This document shows positions 1-7,604 of a stretch of 11,360 bases of DNA, piece by piece. The position numbers were made by a program, and so were the translations under genes. Under the pieces are notes generated by a model that saw nothing but the letters and a program-made list of their open reading frames with translations, did not search any database and was not told the DNA's origin. Each line of letters begins with the position of its first letter. The first letter of the stretch is position 1. The stretch comes from Acidobacteriaceae bacterium (GTDB lineage: Bacteria; Acidobacteriota; Terriglobia; Terriglobales; Acidobacteriaceae), in NCBI GenBank assembly GCA_003156235.1, contig PMGP01000067.1, forward strand, positions 7,793-19,152, given 5' to 3'.

Positions 1-969
1 CAACTGCGTAAACCGGTCATACAGAGCCGGTGCATATCCCTTCAAGGCTGAGAAAGCGCCGCCCAGTGCAAGCGCACCTGACAGGAGCAGTGCGTTGTGT
101 CTGCCGTAGAGTAAAACAACGGATCCAACAATCAAGGCAAAAATGCCTGTACGCGAACCGGACAGCAGAGGAACAATGAAGGCCGCGGGTAAAAGTAGAA
201 GGCCTGGCTTCATTCGCTTCCCGGCTAGCACGTCGCTCCCACACAGAAACAGCAGAGCCATAACCGCCGCGACAGCGGCAATGTTAGGATCATTCAACCC
301 AGAATTGCGCGCCATCCCTAATAACTGTGCGGACGATGTTGTTGCTATTATGACTGCATTACGGAACATTGAACAGCCGACGATGATTGGACCGATTCCG
401 AACGCAGCGCAGACCCAGCGCGAACGCGTCCACGGAAGCACCCTCGCGGCGTGCCGCAGCCAGATGACAACACAAAGAACCCTAGCGGATCCGGAGAAAA
501 TAAACAACCAATCACTAAGGCTAATTTCGGTTCCTCTAAAACTGGCCAACAACGTGAACCCAAGTAGCGCTAAAAATATATTAAGTAATTTGCGCTCCCT
601 GATGTCGAGGGGCATGCTTCGATATCGTGCCAGGAATGCGACCAACATCAAGCCAGTCCAAATCGTGCCAACATTTATCCCAGTGATATGGTTCTCGCCT
701 AGGCCAATCGCGAGGTTAAGGTATTCGTGTACAGGTATGCAGAGTACAGCGGCCGCAGCCGCGTATTCGAGCCGCGCAAACATCACGGCCCACAGGGAGA
801 GGCAAAACAGGATAACGGCAAAGGCCAAGCGCGATCCAATCGTTGGCCCCAATAGCGCCATGCCCAGGACCACACCAAGAAGAGCTAGCCATAGGATCGG
901 CCAGACACTACTGACTTTAAGCTTCTTTATAAGGATTTCGATTCTCCTGTAGAGGTTGGCAAACAGCAC
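1..969 (-). CDS. O-antigen polymerase/ligase-like membrane protein (Wzy/WaaL type), 3' end beyond left edge
   Basis: The minus-strand frame stays open from 969 to the left edge, giving 323 residues without a stop. I read it by hand. The product is very hydrophobic, with about nine to eleven likely membrane segments, beginning with VWPILWLALLGVVLGMALLG. Near residue 273 is SGSRTGIFALIVG, the Ser-Arg-Thr/Ser-Gly pattern typical of the Wzy_C/WaaL (PF04932) family; before it, NDPNIAAV resembles the N-D-P-N stretch common in these proteins. Such proteins polymerise or ligate lipid-linked repeat units at the outer face of the inner membrane. The start is uncertain. GTG at 969 is the first start codon after an in-frame TAG and overlaps the glycosyltransferase upstream by 43 bases. 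Internal GTG and ATG codons lie inside the first membrane segment. An AGGAG lies between, without a standard start codon after it. Polymerase versus ligase cannot be decided. Confidence 0.85.
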   Translation of the reverse strand, partial: MLFANLYRRIEILIKKLKVSSVWPILWLALLGVVLGMALLGPTIGSRLAFAVILFCLSLWAVMFARLEYAAAAAVLCIPVHEYLNLAIGLGENHITGINVGTIWTGLMLVAFLARYRSMPLDIRERKLLNIFLALLGFTLLASFRGTEISLSDWLFIFSGSARVLCVVIWLRHAARVLPWTRSRWVCAAFGIGPIIVGCSMFRNAVIIATTSSAQLLGMARNSGLNDPNIAAVAAVMALLFLCGSDVLAGKRMKPGLLLLPAAFIVPLLSGSRTGIFALIVGSVVLLYGRHNALLLSGALALGGAFSALKGYAPALYDRFTQL

Positions 970-2192
970 GGCCGGATTCCGTGCGCCAAAGCTCTATATA
1001 GATCACCTGCTCTCCGCCGAACTTGCCGCGCAAAACCGTAACAACTGTGCCTGAGTTCAGGGCAGCATTTTACATGGGTTGCCACTTCCAACTTCTTGGT
1101 ACAGAGCGAGTTGGACGCGAGCGCGCGCTCTATCAATTCAAGGTACCGCTGAGCCATGCTTGAAGCCGAGTACCGCGATATTGCCGCCGTGCGCGCCGCC
1201 AGTGACATTCGCCTCAGTAACTGCCGGTCAGCATTCAATTTTGTCAGTGCAGCTACATACTGCGAACTATCATTAGTATCACAAAGAAAACCCGATACAC
1301 CGTGATCTATGATGTCTTCCGTTGCGCCTGGAATCCGAGACAGAATCGGGACTACTCCAGCCTGCATGGCCTCCAGCACCGCATGTGGAGTTCCCTCGAA
1401 AGTCGAGGAAAGAAGCAGAACATCAATGTCAAGAAGCTTCTGCCGAACCTGTGTGGGTGTCAGAAGTCCAATGAAATTGATTCTTGAGCGAAACGGGCGG
1501 CTCTCAATTTGGCTCATAAGCTCCGATTGCGCATCGCCAACGCCGATAAATGTCAGTGAGAAGTCTATTCCGAGTGCCCACAATTCTTCACTTATATCTA
1601 TCAACACGCCGAGGTTCTTCACGCTTTTCGCAAGCCTCCCCACGTACGCAAGACGAAGTGGATTTGAAGAAAGCTGGCCGTCTCTCGCCGGCCCAATTGG
1701 AACAGCAACGGGGATAAGCTCTACTGGGCACACGCTTCGTATTCGTATTCGATCAACAATGTTTCGAGCGACTGCCACTATATAATCCGTACTGATCCCG
1801 TTTGCGCAACCTTCTCGCACCTCGGTTTCTGGGATGTTATGAATCGTCGTTATCCGGACGATCGAGCGATCGAGGTATGGGTGAATCGCCTGAACCGCCG
1901 GCACACCACTGCCAAGGACCGCGTTGGGCCTGAGCGCCACAAGGACACCAAGAATCCTCCGCAGAAATGTGTCCCGCCGCTCCAAACCTCGTCGCACCAC
2001 TACGACCTCGTCGAATACTTCCTGGAACGTTCCGTAAAGCTCCCCGAATGGATCGAGCACCAATGCGATAACGTGATGGCCTACTCTTTTCAACTCATCT
2101 GCCAGCGTCAACGTATGAGTGCTGAAGCCGCCGATATGAAAGTTCGGGCACGCGATGACGATTCGCAATGGCTCTCCTCTTTTATCATCCAT
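927..2192 (-). CDS. GT4-family glycosyltransferase (GT-B fold)
   Basis: A retaining glycosyltransferase, probably cytoplasmic or membrane-associated, adding one sugar of the repeat unit. Seen in the 421 residues: an N-terminal acceptor domain starting RIVIACPNFHIGGFST (the Gly-Gly at 21-22 is the usual GT4 loop), then the second Rossmann domain opening with LAYVGRLAKSVKN near 181-193. The donor-binding E-x7-E motif is E266 and E274 (FEGTPHAVLEAM). This is the glycosyltransferase group 1 (PF00534) pattern. The ATG at 2192 has GGGAG about 12 bases upstream. A TTG at 2168 sits five bases after AGAGGAG and would begin at LRIVIACPN, where most GT4 proteins begin, so the true start may be 2168. The catalytic fold ends near residue 360. 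The last 60 residues carry six cysteines and basic patches and are not a usual GT4 ending. Donor and acceptor are unknown. Confidence 0.9.
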   Translation of the reverse strand: MDDKRGEPLRIVIACPNFHIGGFSTHTLTLADELKRVGHHVIALVLDPFGELYGTFQEVFDEVVVVRRGLERRDTFLRRILGVLVALRPNAVLGSGVPAVQAIHPYLDRSIVRITTIHNIPETEVREGCANGISTDYIVAVARNIVDRIRIRSVCPVELIPVAVPIGPARDGQLSSNPLRLAYVGRLAKSVKNLGVLIDISEELWALGIDFSLTFIGVGDAQSELMSQIESRPFRSRINFIGLLTPTQVRQKLLDIDVLLLSSTFEGTPHAVLEAMQAGVVPILSRIPGATEDIIDHGVSGFLCDTNDSSQYVAALTKLNADRQLLRRMSLAARTAAISRYSASSMAQRYLELIERALASNSLCTKKLEVATHVKCCPELRHSCYGFARQVRRRAGDLYRALAHGIRPCCLPTSTGESKSL

Positions 2193-2364
2193 GTGTATTC
2201 TTGACTCCCTTCGAAGGTTTCAGCATCACGGGCACATCATTCGAGATATCCATCCGAATCGCCCGACACTGCGGGATGCGACGGCTGGAGGAGGATTATT
2301 CTGCTTTTCTATCTCGCAATTTAATTAGGATGCGCAATGCTGTGCACACCTTCATCCGAACTGA

Positions 2365-3252
2365 TTAAACCGGCTTCATCTGGGACTTCACAATTTTCTC
2401 TAATGACCTCGCGATATACCGGACATGAAATCCAAAACCGCCCACAACCGCAAACTTCGCGACCGCCAAAGCGGTAGCAATCTTTTCGCGTCGCGACCAC
2501 AGGTACCTCGCGTGAGTCCACTGAATCGAGGCCATGGCTCCCCGTAGCCTGCCGGGATCGTCGCCGAATTGTTTTGTTGCAACCCGGATACAGGCGCGCC
2601 TCATACGAAAGTAATCATAGTGCATTTGGCCAGTATGTTGCCGATAAAGAGAAACGGCGCCAGCCAAGTACGCTATCCGGGTAACTTTAGCGCAGCGAAT
2701 CCAATAGTCCCAGTCTTCGGCCGATGCGAGTTCTTCATCGAACTCCCCGACGCAATCTGTGACAGTCCGCCGGACTAATGAATCCATCACACCAAACCAG
2801 TTCCGATAGCAAAGAGCGTCTATCGGCTCAAGTTCTTGCGGCATTTCAGTCGTGTACATCTCCACGGGCAGAAGGGTCTCTGCAGCAATTAGCGAATCAC
2901 CATAGACAACACCTACATCCGGATGGGCATTAAGAAATGTGACTTGCCGCTCAATCTTGTCGGGAATGAGTGCATCGTCAGCGTCGAGATACGATATGAA
3001 ATCCCCAGTACATTCCCGCAGCCCCATGTTCCGCGCCGACGACAGCCCACCGTTCTTCTTTCTCGCTATCTTCAAACCCGGATGCACTTTCAACAGTTCT
3101 TTGAGAAGTTCCTGGGTATGATCGGTGGAACCGTCATCAACTACGATGCACTCGACCGCAGAGTAAGTCTGCGCGAATACGCTTTCAACAGCATCTGCCA
3201 AATACTGGGCAGAATTGAAGGCCGGGATAATCACGGATACTAGAGAAGGCAT
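2365..3252 (-). CDS. GT2-family glycosyltransferase (GT-A fold)
   Basis: An inverting glycosyltransferase of the GT2 family (PF00535), probably using a nucleotide-sugar donor to extend the repeat unit at the cytoplasmic face. Using the ATG at 3252, the 295 residues begin MPSLVSVIIPAFNSAQYL, the classic GT2 opening. Asp39-Asp40 in VVDDGSTD bind the nucleotide. The metal-binding DxD is D90-A-D92 (SYLDADDALIPDK). The ED motif supplying the catalytic base region is E179-D180 (AEDWDYWIR). GLSSARNMGL at 69-78 is also typical. An in-frame GTG at 3345 would add 31 residues that do not resemble a GT2 N-terminus, so I prefer 3252, although only a weak purine stretch (AGAGAAA) precedes it. The gene is separated by 172 bases from each neighbour, so coupling is loose compared with genes to the right. 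Sugar specificity cannot be inferred. Confidence 0.9.
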   Translation of the reverse strand: MPSLVSVIIPAFNSAQYLADAVESVFAQTYSAVECIVVDDGSTDHTQELLKELLKVHPGLKIARKKNGGLSSARNMGLRECTGDFISYLDADDALIPDKIERQVTFLNAHPDVGVVYGDSLIAAETLLPVEMYTTEMPQELEPIDALCYRNWFGVMDSLVRRTVTDCVGEFDEELASAEDWDYWIRCAKVTRIAYLAGAVSLYRQHTGQMHYDYFRMRRACIRVATKQFGDDPGRLRGAMASIQWTHARYLWSRREKIATALAVAKFAVVGGFGFHVRYIARSLEKIVKSQMKPV

Positions 3253-3424
3253 GTTATTGGGTTTCTCTTGTGACACGGGCCCCTTGAAAATCGACCCTAA
3301 AAGAAGCGTTGAAGGAGCGCTGAAAGGTTCGTTTTTGTATCTCACCCGTTGGGCACTGATCAGCGAGCCGCCTGGATCGCACTCGCCCCCTCATAAACAT
3401 TGACGATGGCATCCTCCCAAGGAT

Positions 3425-4522
3425 TCATGGTCGCGGATCAGAATGGAAATCCATGTAAAAAAAGCCGAGAAGCCTGTGCCACAGGTATCCTAAGAATCCG
3501 TTTCGTTTGCATCCACGCTCCTTCAAATAGCCGCTAAGTTTCCGCGCTGTGACGGCCAGAGATCGACGTGGAAGCGGAGTAAGCGCAAACGCCATGCAGA
3601 CCACGTCACTCAATGTTGCTCGCGAGCCGAGGCCAGTTAAACGTCTCCATTGGCATCGCGCCACGGCGCGATCTCCAATCCTCGCAGCTCCACGTAAAAG
3701 TTTTCGGGCAAATTCGAGTTTGGCCTGTGAGGTTTGCCTTTCGTCCCCAGGAAAAGGGTATTTTTCCAACGCCCGATACCTAATTTCGAGAGCACACATC
3801 GCAAAGTGCAGGGACCACAGTGGATCGCTTTGCCTTGTGGCGGAGTTGGCAGATAGCCGATAGCTCGCCAGTATCTCAGTCAGGTGTATCATCCGTCCGA
3901 GCTGGCTCATCTCCAGCCAAAGAGGCAAGTCTCCGAGGGGCATTGAGTGATCGTTACACAGGCTATTGCCGCTATGAGCACGCCTCACCGCCCAGGTACG
4001 CGCTACTACACTACACGTGGGGTGCACTGCTATTCCGCAGATAAGATGCTGATATTCGACATCGTTTGCCTTGGCATCGTTGCCAAAATGTTGCAACTTG
4101 TCGACGACCTCGCCGTCTGGGGAGACAATTCGTACTCCAGAGCTAACACAGACTAGTGAATCGTCTGCGCGAAAGTGGTCAATTTGGAGTTGAAGCTTAT
4201 CTGGCCGATGCCAGAAATCGTCACCCTCACAAAAGGCGATGTATTCCCCTCGGGCCACACAGATCATAAAAGATGCCATTATCCTCCGATTCCCTTTCGA
4301 ATATTGGTTCTCCTTCTGGTAAATTGGCACAACAATTTCGGGATAGCGCAATTCATATTCCTTGATGACTTCAGTCGTTCCGTCGGTGGAGGCGTCATCG
4401 TGGACGATGATCTCAAAAGGAAAGTCCGTTTTTTGCGCCAACAGACTATCGAGGCACTGCTGTATATAAGGCCTATGATTGTAGGTAATACAAAAAATAC
4501 TTACGAGAGGCTTTGCCGCCAT
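3425..4522 (-). CDS. GT2-family glycosyltransferase (second)
   Basis: A second GT2-type glycosyltransferase, 365 residues, different in subfamily from its neighbour. It starts MAAKPLVSIFCITYNHRPYI, with nucleotide-binding Asp42-Asp43 in IVHDDASTDGT. In place of DxD it has E99-G-D-D102 (FCEGDDFWHRPDKLQ), a pattern common in a subgroup of polysaccharide-cluster GT2 enzymes that open with ITYNH and carry QKENQYSKGNRR near 69-80. The start at 4522 is chosen because GGAGGAG lies eight bases upstream; an in-frame GTG at 4564 would add 14 residues with no better signal. The catalytic domain occupies roughly the first 250 residues. The remainder is basic (for example KERGCKRNGFLGYLWHRLLGFF at the end, with an aromatic-rich segment) and may contact the membrane. 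It is the first gene after a 360-base non-coding stretch. Donor sugar unknown. Confidence 0.9.
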   Translation of the reverse strand: MAAKPLVSIFCITYNHRPYIQQCLDSLLAQKTDFPFEIIVHDDASTDGTTEVIKEYELRYPEIVVPIYQKENQYSKGNRRIMASFMICVARGEYIAFCEGDDFWHRPDKLQLQIDHFRADDSLVCVSSGVRIVSPDGEVVDKLQHFGNDAKANDVEYQHLICGIAVHPTCSVVARTWAVRRAHSGNSLCNDHSMPLGDLPLWLEMSQLGRMIHLTEILASYRLSANSATRQSDPLWSLHFAMCALEIRYRALEKYPFPGDERQTSQAKLEFARKLLRGAARIGDRAVARCQWRRLTGLGSRATLSDVVCMAFALTPLPRRSLAVTARKLSGYLKERGCKRNGFLGYLWHRLLGFFYMDFHSDPRP

Positions 4523-4620
4523 TGTAAATACTCCTCCATGACATTTTGACAACAAGATTCCCACTTTCCCACAGCTTCGGCGGCGGCTGGTTAAATTGTA
4601 AAATCACCGTGCGGAAAATG

Positions 4621-4631
4621 GGGGCAGGTCA
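4621..4631 (+). repeat. 11-base direct repeat, copy 1 (GGGGCAGGTCA)
   Basis: Identical to the copy at 4795-4805 and in the same orientation. On the minus strand it reads TGACCTGCCCC, which resembles terminal sequences of some IS3-type elements, though pairs of such ends would be inverted rather than direct. It abuts the end of the transposase-like fragment. Confidence 0.6.
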
Positions 4632-4646
4632 GGTCCTCAACCAGCT

Positions 4647-4732
4647 CTAGTGTTCCGGCGGCATGCTGTAGTATCTCAGAGTTTCGCCGATGCCGTTCTC
4701 GACGATCTCCACAGCCCCGACTACGGCTACGA
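4647..4732 (-). pseudogene. Probable transposase remnant (IS256/Mutator-type)
   Basis: Reading the minus strand from about 4732 to a TAG at 4647 gives a peptide ending in VENGIGETLRYYSMPPEH, then stop. Beyond the stop, the same frame continues SWLRT. IS256-family transposases carry a segment near their 3' half of the form ...TLTYYAFPxEHWRRIRTNNPLER. The match is short, and the stop falls at the position of the usual Trp (TAG for TGG). The resemblance ends where the sequence TGACCTGCCCC begins. It is a recollection-based match over about 25 residues, so it is tentative. It would be a decayed fragment with no function, marking a former insertion at the module boundary. Confidence 0.4.
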
Positions 4733-4794
4733 CGGGCTATACTTACTTGCAAAACAAAATCAGAAAACTCCAGTTATGTCTGGATGAAAAGAAC

Positions 4795-4805
4795 GGGGCA
4801 GGTCA
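4795..4805 (+). repeat. 11-base direct repeat, copy 2 (GGGGCAGGTCA)
   Basis: Second copy of the direct repeat, 174 bases after the first, start to start. The flanks differ from copy 1 beyond the 11 bases. Together the copies bracket the transposase-like remnant. Confidence 0.6.
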
Positions 4806-4885
4806 CTCAATAATGTATCCGCGATCCGCCCCCTAAAATAGCTCGCCCAGAATTCGTAAAAAGCAAAGAGTTTTTCAGAGGCTCC

Positions 4886-5887
4886 TTATATTGACATTTG
4901 GCGCAATTCAAGGAATCGATTAACCTTCATCTCCTCCCGATAATCTTCAAACAACTTCCGACAATCATACTGCGGAACATAGCCCAATTCTTCCCTGGCG
5001 TTAGATATATCCATTAGGAATCCGCCTGTGCTTGGCTTATCTGGGCGGAACACGATCTCTGAACGCTTGTCCTTCGGAGAGAATACGTCGATTATCGTTT
5101 TGACCTGATCGAGCAATGTAACCGGCATTCCGGTCCCGACGTTGTAGAAACCGCTGTCCCTCTTTACCAGCACAGATCGACACAGCATTTGGCTAAAGTC
5201 GTACACGTGAACCATATCTTTCGCATACGAGGGATCACCCCACACATCCATCGTTTCGCCATTTAGCGCCTTGTTGATCATCTGGTACAAGGGACGCATC
5301 GTTCTTTTGCCGTTCGGAAAATAGTATTGATATGGACTGAAACTGTAGATCGTCGGCAGCCTGAATATGAATTTTTTTATGCCATATTCCTGGTGGTAAT
5401 GTTCCAAGAACTCTAGCGCAGTGTTCTTTGAAATCACATACACAGCATGATCGCCCTTGTAGCTAAAATTCGGTTTCATATCAGGCATGAGAACTGTGTC
5501 ATGATCATACAGAGAAATGTCGAATACGGTTTGCGTATAAATAATGCGATCGACATGGGCCTTCCGGCAATATTCCAGAACATTATACCCACCGATTACT
5601 ATTGAATCGACATACTTCTTGGGCTCATACGTGGACATATACGACGGTATCTGAGCCGACAGCAGCATGACGGCATAAACATTTTCCGTAGGGAGCTTCG
5701 CAAACTCCTCTTCTTTAGTAATGTCAACTGCATAGTACTCTACCCCCATTTCTTCGAAAAAGCGGGTTTCGCGCCGTCCAGAAGCAATGATCTCGTATTC
5801 GTCCTTATCGAAAAAATCCAGAGCATATTTCAGCAAATATGATCCAGTGTTTCCGGTTGCCCCAAAAAGAATGATTTTCTTCTTCAT
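4886..5887 (-). CDS. NAD(P)-dependent epimerase/dehydratase (extended SDR)
   Basis: An extended short-chain dehydrogenase/reductase of the NAD-dependent epimerase/dehydratase type (PF01370), which would act on a nucleotide-linked sugar in the cytoplasm as epimerase, dehydratase or reductase. In 333 residues: dinucleotide-binding GATGNTG at 9-15 in MKKKIILFGATGNTGSYLLK, the catalytic Tyr150-x3-Lys154 (YVISK), and a Thr pair in YTQT (117-120) near the usual Ser/Thr position. FRLPTIYSF and a WGDPSYAKDMVHVYDF stretch match the substrate-binding and RD-(F/Y)VHVxD-like region, with KDMVHVYD here. GFYNVGTGMPVTL is the typical late motif. The ATG overlaps the upstream stop by ATGA, with GAGGTGAG six bases before it, so translation is coupled. 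The gene is AT-richer than the GT genes. The exact reaction is unknown. Confidence 0.9.
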   Translation of the reverse strand: MKKKIILFGATGNTGSYLLKYALDFFDKDEYEIIASGRRETRFFEEMGVEYYAVDITKEEEFAKLPTENVYAVMLLSAQIPSYMSTYEPKKYVDSIVIGGYNVLEYCRKAHVDRIIYTQTVFDISLYDHDTVLMPDMKPNFSYKGDHAVYVISKNTALEFLEHYHQEYGIKKFIFRLPTIYSFSPYQYYFPNGKRTMRPLYQMINKALNGETMDVWGDPSYAKDMVHVYDFSQMLCRSVLVKRDSGFYNVGTGMPVTLLDQVKTIIDVFSPKDKRSEIVFRPDKPSTGGFLMDISNAREELGYVPQYDCRKLFEDYREEMKVNRFLELRQMSI

Positions 5888-6840
5888 AAATTTCTCACCT
5901 CAGATGCGACATTGTGGAGCTGTGACTCATCATACCTCTGGTCGATAGGACAGAATATAGTGTTTTCGACGATATTCTTTTCAAGATCACTAGCCCCACT
6001 CATTTCTACCACGGATCGCCAATATTGGCAAGTATAAATTCGCGCTTGTGATAGTTTTTCTCTATCCGGCTTTCTGCTGCAGAGATAGGGATAAACCATC
6101 GGCACATCGTCATCCGCTCTGGCCAAATGAAATCCGTTGCTGCCGGACAACTGGGAATCCAAAAAGGAGAAATTCTCAGTCCGTTTTTCTCTGGCACACT
6201 CGTAATTGACTGACCCTAAAATTCGCTCAGTCAGTTTCGACATTCTTTTAAGTCTTTCACCCTTCAAGAGATCCTCATTTTCAGAAAAATCCATATAACC
6301 GGCTTCTGCCGAGACGTCGATCCTCTTCAGCAAGTGCGCCATACGCAAATAGGAGACATCCTGCTCTAGCTCCATATCTAGTTTCTTACTAGTATAAAGA
6401 TACGCCCCATCTGCCACACCAAAAAACTTCCTCGCCGAATAAAAGGTATCGACACCTACAATCGGCGCGCAATAAAATGCCTGTGAATTATCCACAACTA
6501 GCTTAGTTTTATATGCGGATGCAAGAGCCGCCGCCGTTTTCGCCTTTAATCCAAAATAGTTTATATATAAAAACAAATCACCATCTTTCAGCTCATATTG
6601 TCTCACTGGCTCAAATGCCTCATCGATATGGTAATGGATAATCTCTAGTGAGTGTCGGCTCAGAACATCCATAACGACATCGCAGGTATAATAAGGCACA
6701 TAGATTCTCTTGGGCGATCTTGCTAGGACGATATACTCCAGACAATTTCTAGCTGTGTTCAACCTCTCTGCTTTTTCATGGTATTGCCCCCTCCATGCAA
6801 GAAGCTCCAGCTCGAAGTACCCGCCAATTGCGTCAAACAT
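5884..6840 (-). CDS. Divergent DegT-like PLP-dependent aminotransferase-fold protein
   Basis: A short (318-residue) protein that I assign to the fold-type I PLP enzymes of the DegT/DnrJ/EryC1/StrS group by motif order only. VPYYTCDVVMDVL (48-60) parallels the VPSYTFxATANAI segment of DegT enzymes. FLYINYFGL (90-98) parallels their HxYG-type strand. VVDNSQAF puts Asp117 where the PLP-pyridine Asp lies. SARKFFGVADGAYLYT puts Lys138 where the PLP-binding Lys lies; the neighbouring aminotransferase has SFHATKVFHSIEGGML there. The usual family length is about 370-400, and the C-terminal half here is unlike the family. It may be an aminotransferase of narrow specificity or a related PLP enzyme. It lies nine bases after the WbqC gene (AGGGGAAG before the ATG) and overlaps the epimerase gene, so the three form one translational unit. 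Confidence 0.75.
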   Translation of the reverse strand: MFDAIGGYFELELLAWRGQYHEKAERLNTARNCLEYIVLARSPKRIYVPYYTCDVVMDVLSRHSLEIIHYHIDEAFEPVRQYELKDGDLFLYINYFGLKAKTAAALASAYKTKLVVDNSQAFYCAPIVGVDTFYSARKFFGVADGAYLYTSKKLDMELEQDVSYLRMAHLLKRIDVSAEAGYMDFSENEDLLKGERLKRMSKLTERILGSVNYECAREKRTENFSFLDSQLSGSNGFHLARADDDVPMVYPYLCSRKPDREKLSQARIYTCQYWRSVVEMSGASDLEKNIVENTIFCPIDQRYDESQLHNVASEVRNL

Positions 6841-6849
6841 ACACTTCCC

Positions 6850-7542
6850 CTACACCAGCTCATAATCGTCAAGCATTTGATTGACACTTTCGGGCGAATT
6901 GAACATCAGTAAATCAAGGATAGACAAGCCAGGAACAAAGTCGCACTTCTGTTGCGTATAAGGCCTCAAATTCGTCTTCAGGAACCTCAACTCAATGCCG
7001 TGCGCAACAAATTCCGCCTTGCTGTATAACTCTTGGCCGCCGATCGCATTGTAATATGTATCGGCACCGAGATGCTCACATATCTTAATCACTTTATCTT
7101 TTCCCTTCAATTCCGTATGTAATGATAATTCTGAGGAGATGAGTATCTCGGTATCGATATTCAGATATTTCAAAATTATCCGAAGACTGTTTGTAATGAA
7201 ACCTGACAGAACGCGAGATTCGAATGAAACCATGTCCTTTAGTAACTTCTTGACCTCATTGAAATAAGGAGCCTTAGCGTAATTGGTCTGCACCATTTTA
7301 AGTAGTTTGTCGAAACCGTCTCCTATTTCGATTTCGTTTATTAAACGAAAAGAACTCGCCCCCTTCAGCGAGATAGTGAACATCTTTTTTTCCCCAGAAA
7401 CTAGGAGATTGTTTCGATTAATCCAGCCTCCTTTAATGTAGGTAACGTTATCGTAGACAACATATTTGTCGACGGCCTTTATAAGTTGCCAATATCCAAG
7501 ATACGGCAAGAAATATGGCTGCATAATAGCGAGTTTCACCAT
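6850..7542 (-). CDS. WbqC-family protein
   Basis: A member of the WbqC-like family (PF08889), 230 residues, the usual family length. The signature is at the start: AIMQPYFLPYLGYWQLIKAVD, with the MQPYF-PY-GY-Q core at residues 7-19, followed by YVVYDNVTYIKGGWINRN and, late, the YNAIGGQELYSKAEF segment. The family is found in O-antigen and capsule clusters beside aminotransferases and sugar-modifying enzymes. To my knowledge its reaction is not firmly established; attachment of an acyl or amino-acid group to an amino sugar is an inference from context. The ATG at 7542 has GGAG five bases upstream. It opens the AT-rich three-gene block and lies 62 bases from an IS5-type remnant on the opposite strand. 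It is probably cytoplasmic: no signal peptide or membrane segment is seen. Confidence 0.9.
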   Translation of the reverse strand: MVKLAIMQPYFLPYLGYWQLIKAVDKYVVYDNVTYIKGGWINRNNLLVSGEKKMFTISLKGASSFRLINEIEIGDGFDKLLKMVQTNYAKAPYFNEVKKLLKDMVSFESRVLSGFITNSLRIILKYLNIDTEILISSELSLHTELKGKDKVIKICEHLGADTYYNAIGGQELYSKAEFVAHGIELRFLKTNLRPYTQQKCDFVPGLSILDLLMFNSPESVNQMLDDYELV

Positions 7543-7604
7543 TATCTCTCCAGACTTTCAATGACCCGCCAAGTTTCCTCTTCCGTCAATTCTGAACTTC
7601 TTCT

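Larger units (their letters stand above)
4523..4885. other. Intergenic stretch with remnants of mobile DNA
   Basis: About 360 bases separate the AT-rich block to the right from the GT2 genes to the left. No intact gene is visible. It holds the ribosome binding site of the GT2 gene (GGAGGAG at about 4531-4537, minus strand), two direct copies of GGGGCAGGTCA, and between them a short reading frame resembling the end region of an IS256-type transposase, both listed separately. The terminal base pattern TGACCTGCCCC (complement of the repeat) looks like an insertion-sequence end, but I cannot assign it. No convincing hairpin terminator was found downstream of the epimerase gene. Confidence 0.6.

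Noticed and set aside
143..952. Long plus-strand open frame of 269 codons
   Set aside because: Its product is low-complexity, Arg/Ala/Ser/Thr-rich and matches no family, while the opposite strand encodes a clear multi-pass membrane protein over the same bases.
2193..3424. Equal 172-base gaps on both sides of the first GT2 gene as a repeated spacer
   Set aside because: The two gaps show no sequence similarity by eye, and the equality depends on the start codons chosen.
4621..4805. The two GGGGCAGGTCA copies as paired terminal inverted repeats of one IS
   Set aside because: They are direct, not inverted, so they cannot be the two ends of a single simple element.
4820..4885. Rho-independent terminator after the epimerase gene
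   Set aside because: There are T-runs, but I could not pair a stable GC-rich stem in front of them.
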